6,043 nt of DNA from an uncultured Parvularculaceae bacterium (GTDB lineage Bacteria; Pseudomonadota; Alphaproteobacteria; Caulobacterales; Parvularculaceae): assembly GCA_947259815.1 (NCBI GenBank), contig CAMYNO010000330.1, forward strand, positions 1-6,043. The letters are read 5' to 3'. The notes beneath the pieces are model-generated. The model searched no databases. It saw only the letters and a program-made list of their open reading frames with translations, and was not told the origin of the DNA. The position numbers were made by a program, and so were the translations under genes. Positions 1-6,043 of this stretch are shown piece after piece (positions within the stretch are counted from its first letter, which is position 1; every line of letters begins with the position of its first letter).

Positions 1-877
1 CGCCTGTTTTCGTTAAGACATCGTTGCGTAAAGACTCTATTAACTCTTCCAGATCCGCCGCCGTCGCCTTGCCGCGATTGATCATGAAATTGCAGTGCTG
101 CCCGGAGACCTGCGCATCGCCGACCACGCGGCCGCGCCCGCCAATCTCATCAATGAGTTGCCATGATTTGCGCCCGCCCGAAATCTCGGGATCGGGGTTG
201 GCGAAGGTCGATCCGCCAGTGCGCTCCCGTATCGGCTGGGACGCCTCACGGCTCGCCATGATCTCGCGCATGCGCGCCTCAATTTCCTTCGCATCGCCCG
301 GCCGGCCTTCAAAGACCGCCTGAGTGAAAATGATTCCGTCCGCCGCATCAGCGTGGCGATAGGAAAAGCCCATCTCCGCGTTGGAAAAAACCGACCGCTC
401 GCCGGCGCGCGTAAACCCCACCGCCTCGATCAGTATGTCTTTGGTCTCGCCGCCATAGGCGCCGGCATTCATGGCGAGAGCGCCGCCAATGGTTCCCGGC
501 ACGCCGCGATAAAATGCAAGCCCTGCGACGCCGGCCCTTGCGGCCTGTTTCGCCACCTGGGCGTCAAGCGCTGCAGCCCCGGCCGTCACGCAAACGCCAT
601 CGACATGTATCTTTGCGAATGGCGCACCGAGACGAATGATAACGCCGCGCACGCCGCCATCACGCACCAACAGGTTCGAACCAACGCCGACAGGGCGCAC
701 AGGAATTTCCGTCGGCGTATTTTTCAGGAAGAATTGAAGATCGTCTTCGTCCGCCGGCTGGAACAGGACATCCGCCGGTCCGCCGACCCGAAACCAGGTC
801 AGCGCTGAAAGATCCGCCTGCTCGACATATTTGCCGCGAACGGGGGGAAGGTTTTGGACGCTGACAGTTTCAACCAT
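1..877 (-). CDS. murB: UDP-N-acetylenolpyruvoylglucosamine reductase MurB, 3' end cut by the window edge
   Basis: This cytoplasmic FAD enzyme reduces UDP-GlcNAc-enolpyruvate to UDP-MurNAc with NADPH, completing the sugar substrate that MurC uses. The frame is open from ATG at 877 to the left edge, giving 292 codons. Family members in this group are about 300 residues, so I infer that only the last 10-20 are missing, including the usual C-terminal Glu-containing LEWEI-like motif. Visible motifs are WFRVGGPAD (28-36), the FAD-binding VGVGSNLLVRDGG (63-75), YRGVPGTIGG (123-132) followed by MNAGAYGGE (136-144), SYRH (172-175), GGSTFANP (221-228) with the presumed catalytic Ser223, and HCNFMIN (261-267). 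The start is chosen because the N-terminus (MVETVSVQNLPPVRG) fits the family and a GAGG lies 7 nt upstream. It follows murC after 134 nt, the one wide gap in this operon, which is occupied by a palindromic repeat. No frameshift or missing core motif is seen. Confidence 0.96.
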   Translation of the reverse strand, partial: MVETVSVQNLPPVRGKYVEQADLSALTWFRVGGPADVLFQPADEDDLQFFLKNTPTEIPVRPVGVGSNLLVRDGGVRGVIIRLGAPFAKIHVDGVCVTAGAAALDAQVAKQAARAGVAGLAFYRGVPGTIGGALAMNAGAYGGETKDILIEAVGFTRAGERSVFSNAEMGFSYRHADAADGIIFTQAVFEGRPGDAKEIEARMREIMASREASQPIRERTGGSTFANPDPEISGGRKSWQLIDEIGGRGRVVGDAQVSGQHCNFMINRGKATAADLEELIESLRNDVLTKTG

Positions 878-884
878 GAGCAAT

Positions 885-888
885 CCTC
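885..888 (-). promoter_or_regulatory. murB ribosome binding site, located inside the palindrome arm
   Basis: On the minus strand GAGG (part of AGGATGAGGA) ends 7 nt before the murB ATG at 877. It is the only Shine-Dalgarno-like sequence close to that start. It lies at the very end of the palindromic element, where it can pair locally (CCTCA/TGAGG around a 3-nt loop, 885-897) or with the opposite 16-bp arm (975-990). Its availability may therefore depend on RNA folding; this is inference. Confidence 0.6.
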
Positions 889-990
889 ATCCTGAGGCGC
901 GAGCAGCCATGCTGCGAGCCTCGAAGGATGCGCCTGTGGGATGTCCCACCCTTCGAGGCCATCGCAAAGCGATTGCGCCTCAGGATGAGG
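885..990. repeat. Nested palindromic intergenic element (REP-like), 106 bp
   Basis: This element fills most of the murC-murB gap. The outer arms, 885-900 (CCTCATCCTGAGGCGC) and 975-990, are perfect 16-bp inverted repeats, and each contains its own short palindrome (CCTCA-TCC-TGAGG). An inner pair, 918-927 and 950-959 (GCCTCGAAGG and its complement), is a perfect 10-bp inverted repeat. Three smaller hairpins fit between them: 903-907/911-915, 961-965/969-973, and the apical 936-940/945-949. Together they allow a four-armed, cloverleaf-like fold on either strand. From memory, CCTCATCCTGAGG ends combined with a TCGAAGGATG core recur as dispersed intergenic repeats in many alphaproteobacterial genomes. 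That resemblance is recollection and was not searched. No transposase or clear target-site duplication is visible. No U-rich tract follows the structure on the minus strand, so it is unlikely to be an intrinsic terminator; transcript processing or stability is possible. Confidence 0.85.
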
Positions 991-1011
991 GATGTGAAGT
1001 TTAGCGCCATC

Positions 1012-2457
1012 TCAACCTGACTTCGCCAGCTTGCCCGCCAGTTCATTCGCGTGCCGGGTGATGTCGCCGGCGCCAAGAAGGATAACATAGTCGCCGGCTT
1101 CGGCGACGGCGGCGATCTCCCGCGGGAGATCGGCAAAAGAGTGTAACGCGTGGGCGCCCTTATGGCCGTGCGCCTCCAGCCCGTCGACAAGGGCGGCCTG
1201 ACTCGCGCCGTCTATAGGCGCCTCGCCGGCGGCGTAAATGTCGGTAATGAACACAAGGTCCGCCTCGTTCATGCACCCGCAAAATTCATCAAAGAGATCG
1301 CGCAGCCTTGAATAACGATGCGGCTGCACCACGGCGATGACTTTGCCCTTGGCGACATTGCGCGCCGCACGCAACACAGCGGCGATCTCCACCGGATGAT
1401 GGCCGTAATCGTCAATAATCGTAACGCCGTTCCACTCGCCCGCCTTGGTGAAACGCCGCTTGACGCCTTCGAATTTGTTAAAGCCTGTCTTGATCTGCTC
1501 GTCGCTGGCGCCAAGGCGCTTCGCAACGATAGCAGCCGGCAGCGAATTCAGAACATTGTGCGCGCCGGGCATGGGCAGGCGCACATCCTTGATGCGGCTC
1601 AGCTCTTTTCCGCGCTCGCGGAAGACAATGTCGTAATGAGAAGCGTCTTCGTCAAAGCGCATATTTTCAGCGCGAACATCCGCCTGGGGATTGGCGCCAT
1701 AGGTAATCAACCGGCGGTCGGTGACCCGCCCGACCAGCGCCTGCACTTCGGGGTGATCGAGACAGACAATGCCGAAGCCGTAAAACGGCGTGTTCTCGAT
1801 GAAGGTGTCGAAAGCGTCGCGCAGGTTTTCAAAGCCAGCCCAGTGGTCGAGATGCTCCGGGTCGATATTGGTGACGACCGCGATGGTTGTCGGCAGGCGG
1901 ATAAACGTGCCGTCGCTTTCGTCCGCTTCGACCACCATCCAGTCGCCCTCGCCAAGGCGCGCATTGGTGCCATAGGCGTTGATGACGCCGCCATTGATAA
2001 CGGTCGGATCAAGATTGGCTTCGTCGAGCAGCGCGGCAACCATGGTCGTCGTCGTCGTCTTTCCATGGGTGCCGGCGATTGAGACGGTCCAGTTAAGGCG
2101 CATCAGTTCCGCCAGCATGTCGGCGCGGCGCACCACCGGTATATGGCGCGCGCGCGCGGCGGCGACCTCCGGATTGTCGTTTCGAATAGCCGTGGATATA
2201 ATGACAGCTTCAGCATCTTTTACATTTTCCGACGAGTGACCGATGGAAACCGGAATGCCCTTGTCGCGCAAGCGTTGCACATTCGGTCCCTCGGCGACGT
2301 CGCTGCCGCGCACCTCATAGCCAAGATTGTGCATAACCTCGGCGATGCCCGACATGCCGATGCCGCCAATCCCGACGAAATGGATTGCGCCGACGCCAAA
2401 AGGCAACCGAACCTTGATCTTGGGCGGGTCTATTTCAGAATATTGCTCAGTACTCAT
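1012..2457 (-). CDS. murC: UDP-N-acetylmuramate--L-alanine ligase MurC
   Basis: This cytoplasmic ATP-dependent ligase attaches L-alanine to UDP-MurNAc, the first step in building the peptidoglycan stem peptide. The predicted protein is 481 residues, normal for the family and apparently complete. The N-terminal Rossmann domain carries GIGGIGMSG (29-37) for UDP-MurNAc. The central Mur ligase ATPase domain has the P-loop GTHGKTTTT (129-137), EADESDG (177-183) and [10 protein letters not shown] (197-206). HN (300-301), YGHHPVE (351-357), QPHRYSR (378-384) and LGAGDI (461-466) follow in the central and C-terminal domains. ATG at 2457 is preferred because it gives a normal N-terminus ([10 protein letters not shown]) and lies 22 nt after the murG stop. 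Its ribosome binding site is poor: only AGGCGG about 12 nt upstream, so reinitiation after murG is plausible. An in-frame ATG at 2526 would add 23 residues inside murG that do not look like MurC. The TGA at 1014-1012 precedes the palindromic repeat. Confidence 0.97.
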   Translation of the reverse strand: MSTEQYSEIDPPKIKVRLPFGVGAIHFVGIGGIGMSGIAEVMHNLGYEVRGSDVAEGPNVQRLRDKGIPVSIGHSSENVKDAEAVIISTAIRNDNPEVAAARARHIPVVRRADMLAELMRLNWTVSIAGTHGKTTTTTMVAALLDEANLDPTVINGGVINAYGTNARLGEGDWMVVEADESDGTFIRLPTTIAVVTNIDPEHLDHWAGFENLRDAFDTFIENTPFYGFGIVCLDHPEVQALVGRVTDRRLITYGANPQADVRAENMRFDEDASHYDIVFRERGKELSRIKDVRLPMPGAHNVLNSLPAAIVAKRLGASDEQIKTGFNKFEGVKRRFTKAGEWNGVTIIDDYGHHPVEIAAVLRAARNVAKGKVIAVVQPHRYSRLRDLFDEFCGCMNEADLVFITDIYAAGEAPIDGASQAALVDGLEAHGHKGAHALHSFADLPREIAAVAEAGDYVILLGAGDITRHANELAGKLAKSG

Positions 2458-2479
2458 ACAAATGTCAGGCCGCCTGTTT

Positions 2480-3574
2480 TCAAGCCGCGAGCCGACGCTC
2501 CAGCATTTCGTCAACCAGATCGGCAAGCGTTGTCGCCGCGTTCGCCCTGACGCATCCGCGCGCCTTTTCCGCCATGACGGTAAGCCGCTCGGGATTGTCG
2601 AAAAGCGTTGTCAGCGCCGTTTCCAATGCGTCTGCGTTAAACCGGCTTTCGGGCAGGAGCAAGGCCGCCCCCGCCTCGGAAAGAACACGGGCGTTGCCGG
2701 TCTGGTGGTCATCCATGGCAATGCCAAGCGGCACGAGGATAGAGGCGCGGCCGATGGCGGAAAGCTCTGTCACCGTCGAGGCACCGGATCTGCCGATGAC
2801 GAGATGGGCGGCGGCCATGCGTTCAGGCAAATCCTTGAAAAAGGGCGCGACTTCCGCCGCGACGCCGGCTTTGGCATAACCCATCTGGACTGTCTCGACA
2901 TCGCCCTCGCGCGCCTGATGGACGATGGAAAGCTTGGCGCGAATGTCCTCGGGAAGCCGGGCGACGGCTTCGACCGGCGCCTTTGCAAAAATTGTCGCCC
3001 CCTGGCTGCCGCCGAAAACAAGGAGGCGCAGCGCATCGGTCGGCGGGAAATTCGCCTTTGCCGCCGCCGCGACCGCATCGCGCACGGGATTGCCGACCTC
3101 AACAAGCCGCACGCCGGCCGGACATTTTTCAAGCGCCGGGAAAGCATGGGCGGCGAAGGCGGCGCCCTTTACCAGCATACGGTTGGCGCGGCCGAGAACG
3201 GCATTTTGTTCGTGTACCCCATAGGGGATTTTGGCCATGGCCGCAGCCTTCATCGCCGGCAAGGAGGGATAACCGCCGAACCCGACAGCAGCAACAGGAC
3301 GTCTCGCCTTGAACTCACGTCGCGCTGTCAGCAATCCCCGCGCGATCGAGATCGCCGCCGCCGCTTTTGCGACCGGGCCGCCGATGGACGGCGTCGCCGC
3401 GGAAATTTCAAAGCGTTCATCGGCGGGAAAACTCTCCGCATAACGCGCGCCGCGAGCGTCGGTGACAAGCAGGATCCGCCGGCCCCGGCGCTTTAGTTCC
3501 TGCGCAAGCGCCTCGGCAGGAAACATGTGGCCGCCAGTGCCGCCGGCGGCGAGAACGACGGGTCCGTCGGTCAC
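2480..3574 (-). CDS. murG: UDP-GlcNAc:undecaprenyl-PP-MurNAc-pentapeptide GlcNAc transferase MurG
   Basis: This GT-B (GT28 family) glycosyltransferase works on the inner face of the cytoplasmic membrane. It transfers GlcNAc from UDP-GlcNAc to lipid I, making lipid II, the substrate polymerised by FtsW and penicillin-binding proteins. The 364-residue length is typical. The N-terminal acceptor domain shows the glycine-rich loop GGTGGH (11-16), GFGGYPS (98-104) and HEQN (121-124). GNPVR (161-165) marks the linker, and the C-terminal donor domain has FGGSQGA (187-193), HQ (219-220), [11 protein letters not shown] (261-271) and DDHQTGNA (288-295). The start is GTG at 3574-3572, supported by an AAGGAG 8 nt upstream and by overlap of its GTGA with the ftsW stop. 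There is no signal peptide, as expected for a peripheral membrane protein. It lies directly after ftsW and 22 nt before murC. Confidence 0.97.
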   Translation of the reverse strand: MTDGPVVLAAGGTGGHMFPAEALAQELKRRGRRILLVTDARGARYAESFPADERFEISAATPSIGGPVAKAAAAISIARGLLTARREFKARRPVAAVGFGGYPSLPAMKAAAMAKIPYGVHEQNAVLGRANRMLVKGAAFAAHAFPALEKCPAGVRLVEVGNPVRDAVAAAAKANFPPTDALRLLVFGGSQGATIFAKAPVEAVARLPEDIRAKLSIVHQAREGDVETVQMGYAKAGVAAEVAPFFKDLPERMAAAHLVIGRSGASTVTELSAIGRASILVPLGIAMDDHQTGNARVLSEAGAALLLPESRFNADALETALTTLFDNPERLTVMAEKARGCVRANAATTLADLVDEMLERRLAA

Positions 3575-4707
3575 GGCATCAACTCCTTGCGGCGACGGGC
3601 AAAGCGATGGGTGCGGGTTAACGCAATCAGCAGGCCAACCGTAATCCCTGTCGCCAGCAATGAGGAGCCGCCATAGGAGATAAAGGGCAAGGTCATGCCC
3701 TTCGCGGGCAAGGCGCGAAGATTAACGCCAATATTGATTATCGCCTGAAAGCCGATGATGGCCGCAAGGCCGGATACGGCAATCTGGGAAAAGACGCTTT
3801 TCAGCCGCGAGGCGACGATAAAGGCGCGCACCACAAAAACTGTAAAAAGAACGATTATGGCGACGCCCAGTGCAATACCGAAATCTTCAACGGCCGCCGC
3901 GAAGATGAAATCCGTATGTGCATCGGGCAAGAACCCTTTTACCGCCGGGGCCTCGCCGCGGCCAATCACGCCGCCATTGGCGATGGTCTCAAGCGCACGG
4001 TCGACCTGATAGGATTCCGTTGTGTCGGGATTGAGGAAGCCGTCAATACGCCGCGCTACATGGTCGGAAAACATATAGGCGCCGCCAAGGGCGAACATGC
4101 CGAAGCCGCCAAGCGTTGCAATCCATGTCCAACTCCAGCCGGCGATGAAGAACATGAGCGCCCACACGCCGGTGACAAGGATCCACTGACCGACATCCGG
4201 CTGTAATAACAAGAATGCAGAAAGCAGCAGATATAAGCCGAGAGAGATGACGCCGCCCGGAAAAGTTCTATCGCGCGCGCCCTCCGCCATCATCCAGGCA
4301 GCGGCAATCACAAAACCGGGTTTTGCAAATTCCGACGGCTGAATGGAAACCGGCCCCAGATCGAGCCAGCGCTTCGCGCCGTTGATTTCCGGTGCAAACA
4401 ACAAGGCGCCGGCGAGCATCGCCAGCGCGCCGCCAAAAAGGATAACGCCGAACCGGCGCGCCTGTAGCGGCGTCAACAAAGATATGCCGAGCATCAACGC
4501 CAGCCCCGGCCCCAGAAACATTGCCTGGCGCATAGGGAAATGAAAATCATTGGCAATGCGCAAGCGATCAGCGGCGGCGGGGCCCGCAACGATCAGGGAC
4601 GCCGCGCCGATTATAATAATTGGCGCCATCGCCGCGAGCAGCGGACGGTCTATAGACCACCACCACCGCCCAAACAGCGAGTCATCGGTTCTCGCGACCA
4701 TCCTCAT
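3571..4707 (-). CDS. ftsW: Septal peptidoglycan polymerase FtsW (SEDS family)
   Basis: This multi-pass inner-membrane glycosyltransferase polymerises lipid II at the division septum together with its class B PBP partner FtsI. The 378-residue product has about ten hydrophobic segments, among them roughly 22-42, 61-80, 86-105, 152-170, 172-190, 194-212, 276-298, 305-328 and 343-365. SEDS motifs are NGAKRWLDLGPVSIQPSEFAK (109-129, split here as NGAKRW and QPSEFAK), LLQPDVG (167-173), YQVDRALETIANGG (233-246) and LPDAHTDFIF (260-269). Asp266 of the last motif matches the essential Asp of FtsW/RodA. PFISYGGSSL (341-350) follows near the C-terminus. Its place between murD and murG, plus the N-terminal RWWWSIDRPLL stretch, favours FtsW over RodA. 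The loop before the catalytic motif reads GRGEAPAVKG, unlike the GPGEG-type loop I remember from relatives, and the following pair is Glu-Asp rather than the usual Glu-Glu. The start ATG at 4707 overlaps the murD stop by 4 nt and has GGAG 7 nt upstream; a second ATG two codons later is less well placed. Confidence 0.96.
   Translation of the reverse strand: MRMVARTDDSLFGRWWWSIDRPLLAAMAPIIIIGAASLIVAGPAAADRLRIANDFHFPMRQAMFLGPGLALMLGISLLTPLQARRFGVILFGGALAMLAGALLFAPEINGAKRWLDLGPVSIQPSEFAKPGFVIAAAWMMAEGARDRTFPGGVISLGLYLLLSAFLLLQPDVGQWILVTGVWALMFFIAGWSWTWIATLGGFGMFALGGAYMFSDHVARRIDGFLNPDTTESYQVDRALETIANGGVIGRGEAPAVKGFLPDAHTDFIFAAAVEDFGIALGVAIIVLFTVFVVRAFIVASRLKSVFSQIAVSGLAAIIGFQAIINIGVNLRALPAKGMTLPFISYGGSSLLATGITVGLLIALTRTHRFARRRKELMP
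3583..3588 (-). promoter_or_regulatory. murG Shine-Dalgarno that fixes its GTG start
   Basis: AAGGAG on the minus strand lies inside the 3' end of ftsW, with 8 nt before the GTG at 3574. It is the strongest ribosome binding site in the window. It decides in favour of GTG, since the ATG at 3579-3577 is out of frame and reads straight into the ftsW stop (ATG CCG TGA). The 4-nt GTGA overlap with ftsW suggests translational coupling. Confidence 0.85.
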
Positions 4708-6043
4708 GCGGCGGCTCCGTTCTCGGCCTGAAGATCACCGACAATCGTGCGAAACTGATCGCCGCGCTCTTCGAAATTTTTAAACTGGTCGTACGAGGCG
4801 CAGGCAGGCGAGAGCAATATGACCGGCGCCGCACCGTCGCTAGCCGCCGCATCTTTATAGGCTGCGGCCACGGCCTTTTTCAGCGTTCCGCATTTCTTTG
4901 TCTTGCACTCGCCTTTTAGTTCCTCGGTGAACTGATCGGCCGCCTCACCAATCAAATAGGCTTTGCGCACCGACCCGAGCTTGCCCTTGAGCGTATCAAG
5001 CCCGCCGTCTTTCGCCTTGCCGCCAGCGATCCAGTAGATTTCATCATAGGCGGCGATGGCGCGCGCCGCGGCGTCAGCATTCGTTGCTTTTGAATCATTG
5101 ACGAACAGCACCTTGCCCATCCGCGTTACATCTTCCATGCGATGCGGCAGGCTGGCGAAGGAACGCGCCGCTTTCATCGCAATTGCCGGCGCCGCGCCAA
5201 AATGCAGCGCAACCGCGAGCGCGGCGGCCGTATTCTGACGGTTGTGCACGCCGCGCAGGGCGCGGGCCTTGGCGAGGTCGCCCGCCTTGGCGGTCTTGCC
5301 GTCAAAATTATAATAAATCGCATCGCCCAGCGCGAACACGCCCCGCCCGAGGGTAGCATTCGCGGAAACGGGCGCAATCTGCGAGCGTCCGGCGGATGTT
5401 AATTCCGTACACAGACGCTCGCCCCAGCCATCATCGACACCGACAATGGCGAGATCGTCCGCCGTCTGGTTTTTGAATATCCGCGCCTTTGACGCGAAAT
5501 ACCCTTCGATTGAGCCATGGCGTTCAATATGATCGGGCGTCAAATTCAGGAACACGGCTGCGTTAGCTCTTAATGAATTCGTCAAATCCAACTGAAAAGA
5601 TGACAGCTCAAGAACATAAATCGCGTGACGGTCAGGCGCCGGCAGTGACAAAACCGCCTCGCCAATATTGCCGCCAAGATAGACCTCCTCGCCGGCTTCG
5701 CGCAACATATGGCCGATCAGCGCGGTCGTGGTGGTCTTGCCGTTCGAGCCGGTTATCGCTGCGATGCGCGGGCGGTCGCGCTCCGGCAATGCGTTGATGG
5801 CGCGAGCGAACAGTTCCGCGTCGCCAATGACCGGCACTTTTTCAAGGCGCGCTTTTTTGACGATTGTATGGGGCTTCGGATGGGTCAGCGGCACGCCGGG
5901 GCTGACGACAAGGGCCTCAAGGTCTTTCCACGGCCAGTCTTTGGGATGCTCGGCGCGATATTCTGTGTCTTTCGTTTTTTCGCGCGCTTCCTGTTTTTCA
6001 TCAAAACTGTAAACGCTCGCGCCAGACGCAACCAGCGCTTCGC
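4704..6043 (-). CDS. murD: UDP-N-acetylmuramoyl-L-alanine--D-glutamate ligase MurD, 5' end cut by the window edge
   Basis: This cytoplasmic ATP-dependent ligase adds D-glutamate to UDP-MurNAc-L-Ala, the step after MurC. 445 codons are visible up to TGA at 4706-4704. The frame continues to the right edge without a start, and the first readable residues (EALVASGASVYSFDE) match the end of the first N-terminal helix and second strand, so I infer that some 15-30 residues are missing. In visible-residue numbering, motifs are LVVSPGVPLTHP (44-55), the P-loop GSNGKTTTT (98-106), ELSSFQLD (145-152), NLTPDHIERHGS (166-177), HNRQN (266-270), LPHRMED (298-304), VNDSKATN (314-321), AGGKAKDGG (339-347) and LLSPACASYDQFKNFEERGD (409-428). 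These are the full set expected for MurD. A shorter gene starting at 5894 is wrong: that codon is an internal GTG (Val of SPGVPLTHP). The stop overlaps the ftsW start by 4 nt. In other alphaproteobacteria mraY usually precedes it. Confidence 0.97.
   Translation of the reverse strand, partial: EALVASGASVYSFDEKQEAREKTKDTEYRAEHPKDWPWKDLEALVVSPGVPLTHPKPHTIVKKARLEKVPVIGDAELFARAINALPERDRPRIAAITGSNGKTTTTALIGHMLREAGEEVYLGGNIGEAVLSLPAPDRHAIYVLELSSFQLDLTNSLRANAAVFLNLTPDHIERHGSIEGYFASKARIFKNQTADDLAIVGVDDGWGERLCTELTSAGRSQIAPVSANATLGRGVFALGDAIYYNFDGKTAKAGDLAKARALRGVHNRQNTAAALAVALHFGAAPAIAMKAARSFASLPHRMEDVTRMGKVLFVNDSKATNADAAARAIAAYDEIYWIAGGKAKDGGLDTLKGKLGSVRKAYLIGEAADQFTEELKGECKTKKCGTLKKAVAAAYKDAAASDGAAPVILLSPACASYDQFKNFEERGDQFRTIVGDLQAENGAAA
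4715..4718 (-). promoter_or_regulatory. ftsW ribosome binding site within the murD 3' end
   Basis: GGAG on the minus strand stands 7 nt before the ftsW ATG at 4707, inside the last codons of murD. Combined with the ATGA stop/start overlap, it supports the first ATG over the one two codons downstream (4701) and suggests that ftsW translation is coupled to murD. Confidence 0.7.

Noticed and set aside
353..808. 151-codon plus-strand open frame near the left edge
   Set aside because: The minus strand here is an uninterrupted MurB frame with all its motifs, so the plus-strand frame is a shadow.
885..990. Cloverleaf shape as a tRNA gene or as an intrinsic terminator
   Set aside because: The 16-bp outer stem, missing anticodon arm layout and lack of conserved tRNA positions exclude a tRNA. 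No run of U follows the stem on the minus strand, and termination here would cut off murB.
2045..2059. Five-unit GTC trinucleotide run in murC, a possible slippage site
   Set aside because: It encodes the Thr run of the P-loop (GKTTTTT), which is conserved for function. Five units are too few to suggest phase variation, and slippage would only add or remove a Thr.
1318..2082. 254-codon plus-strand open frame antisense to murC
   Set aside because: It is entirely inside murC and its residues track the codons of the Mur ligase on the other strand. No ribosome binding site or family motif was seen.
2458..2526. Upstream in-frame ATG at 2526 as the murC start
   Set aside because: It would overlap murG by 47 nt and add 23 residues (MPIWLTKCW...) unlike any MurC N-terminus; these are murG codons read in another frame.
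2327..3496. 389-codon plus-strand open frame antisense to murG and the start of murC
   Set aside because: It lies opposite two fully canonical genes. Its product is rich in Arg, Gly and Ala with no recognisable motif, as expected from antisense reading of GC-rich codons.
4610..4615. Perfect TATAAT on the minus strand, a possible internal promoter for murG
   Set aside because: It arises from Ile codons of an FtsW membrane segment, and the hexamer 17 nt upstream (CTCGCG) is nothing like a -35 box.
5892..5894. GTG at 5894 as the start of murD
   Set aside because: The frame is open for another 49 codons to the window edge, and the GTG encodes the Val in the conserved SPGVPLTHP motif.

Overview
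This window is a section of the division and cell wall (dcw) cluster of an alphaproteobacterium. Every gene lies on the minus strand, so the operon reads from right to left: murD (5' end beyond the right edge), ftsW, murG, murC, then murB (3' end just beyond the left edge). The alphaproteobacterial assignment rests on the gene order, the GC-rich codon use with long antisense open frames, and the look of the proteins (for example a roughly 300-residue MurB starting with an LPPVRG-type N-terminus). I cannot name a genus.

Layout: 6043-4704 murD (445 codons visible, C-terminus complete); 4707-3571 ftsW; 3574-2480 murG; 2457-1012 murC; 877-1 murB (292 codons visible). murD/ftsW overlap by 4 nt (ATGA) and ftsW/murG by 4 nt (GTGA, making murG a GTG start). 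murG and murC are separated by 22 nt. The only real intergenic space is the 134 nt between murC and murB. It is almost filled by a 106-bp nested palindrome (885-990) with perfect 16-bp ends, which resembles the dispersed palindromic repeats of alphaproteobacterial genomes.

Function: MurB makes UDP-MurNAc, MurC adds the first amino acid (L-Ala) and MurD the second (D-Glu). MurG converts lipid I to lipid II, and FtsW polymerises lipid II at the septum. The genes therefore supply and use the same precursor stream and are expected to be co-transcribed with flanking genes of the cluster outside the window (typically mraY upstream; ddl, ftsQ, ftsA and ftsZ downstream).

The coding part is conserved core genome, and I see no sign of a new system, mobile gene, CRISPR array or RNA gene in it. 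The part that deserves a second look is the palindromic element inside this essential operon. It can fold as a cloverleaf, it carries the likely murB ribosome binding site in its terminal arm, and it is crossed by a small open frame that ends inside the murB start.
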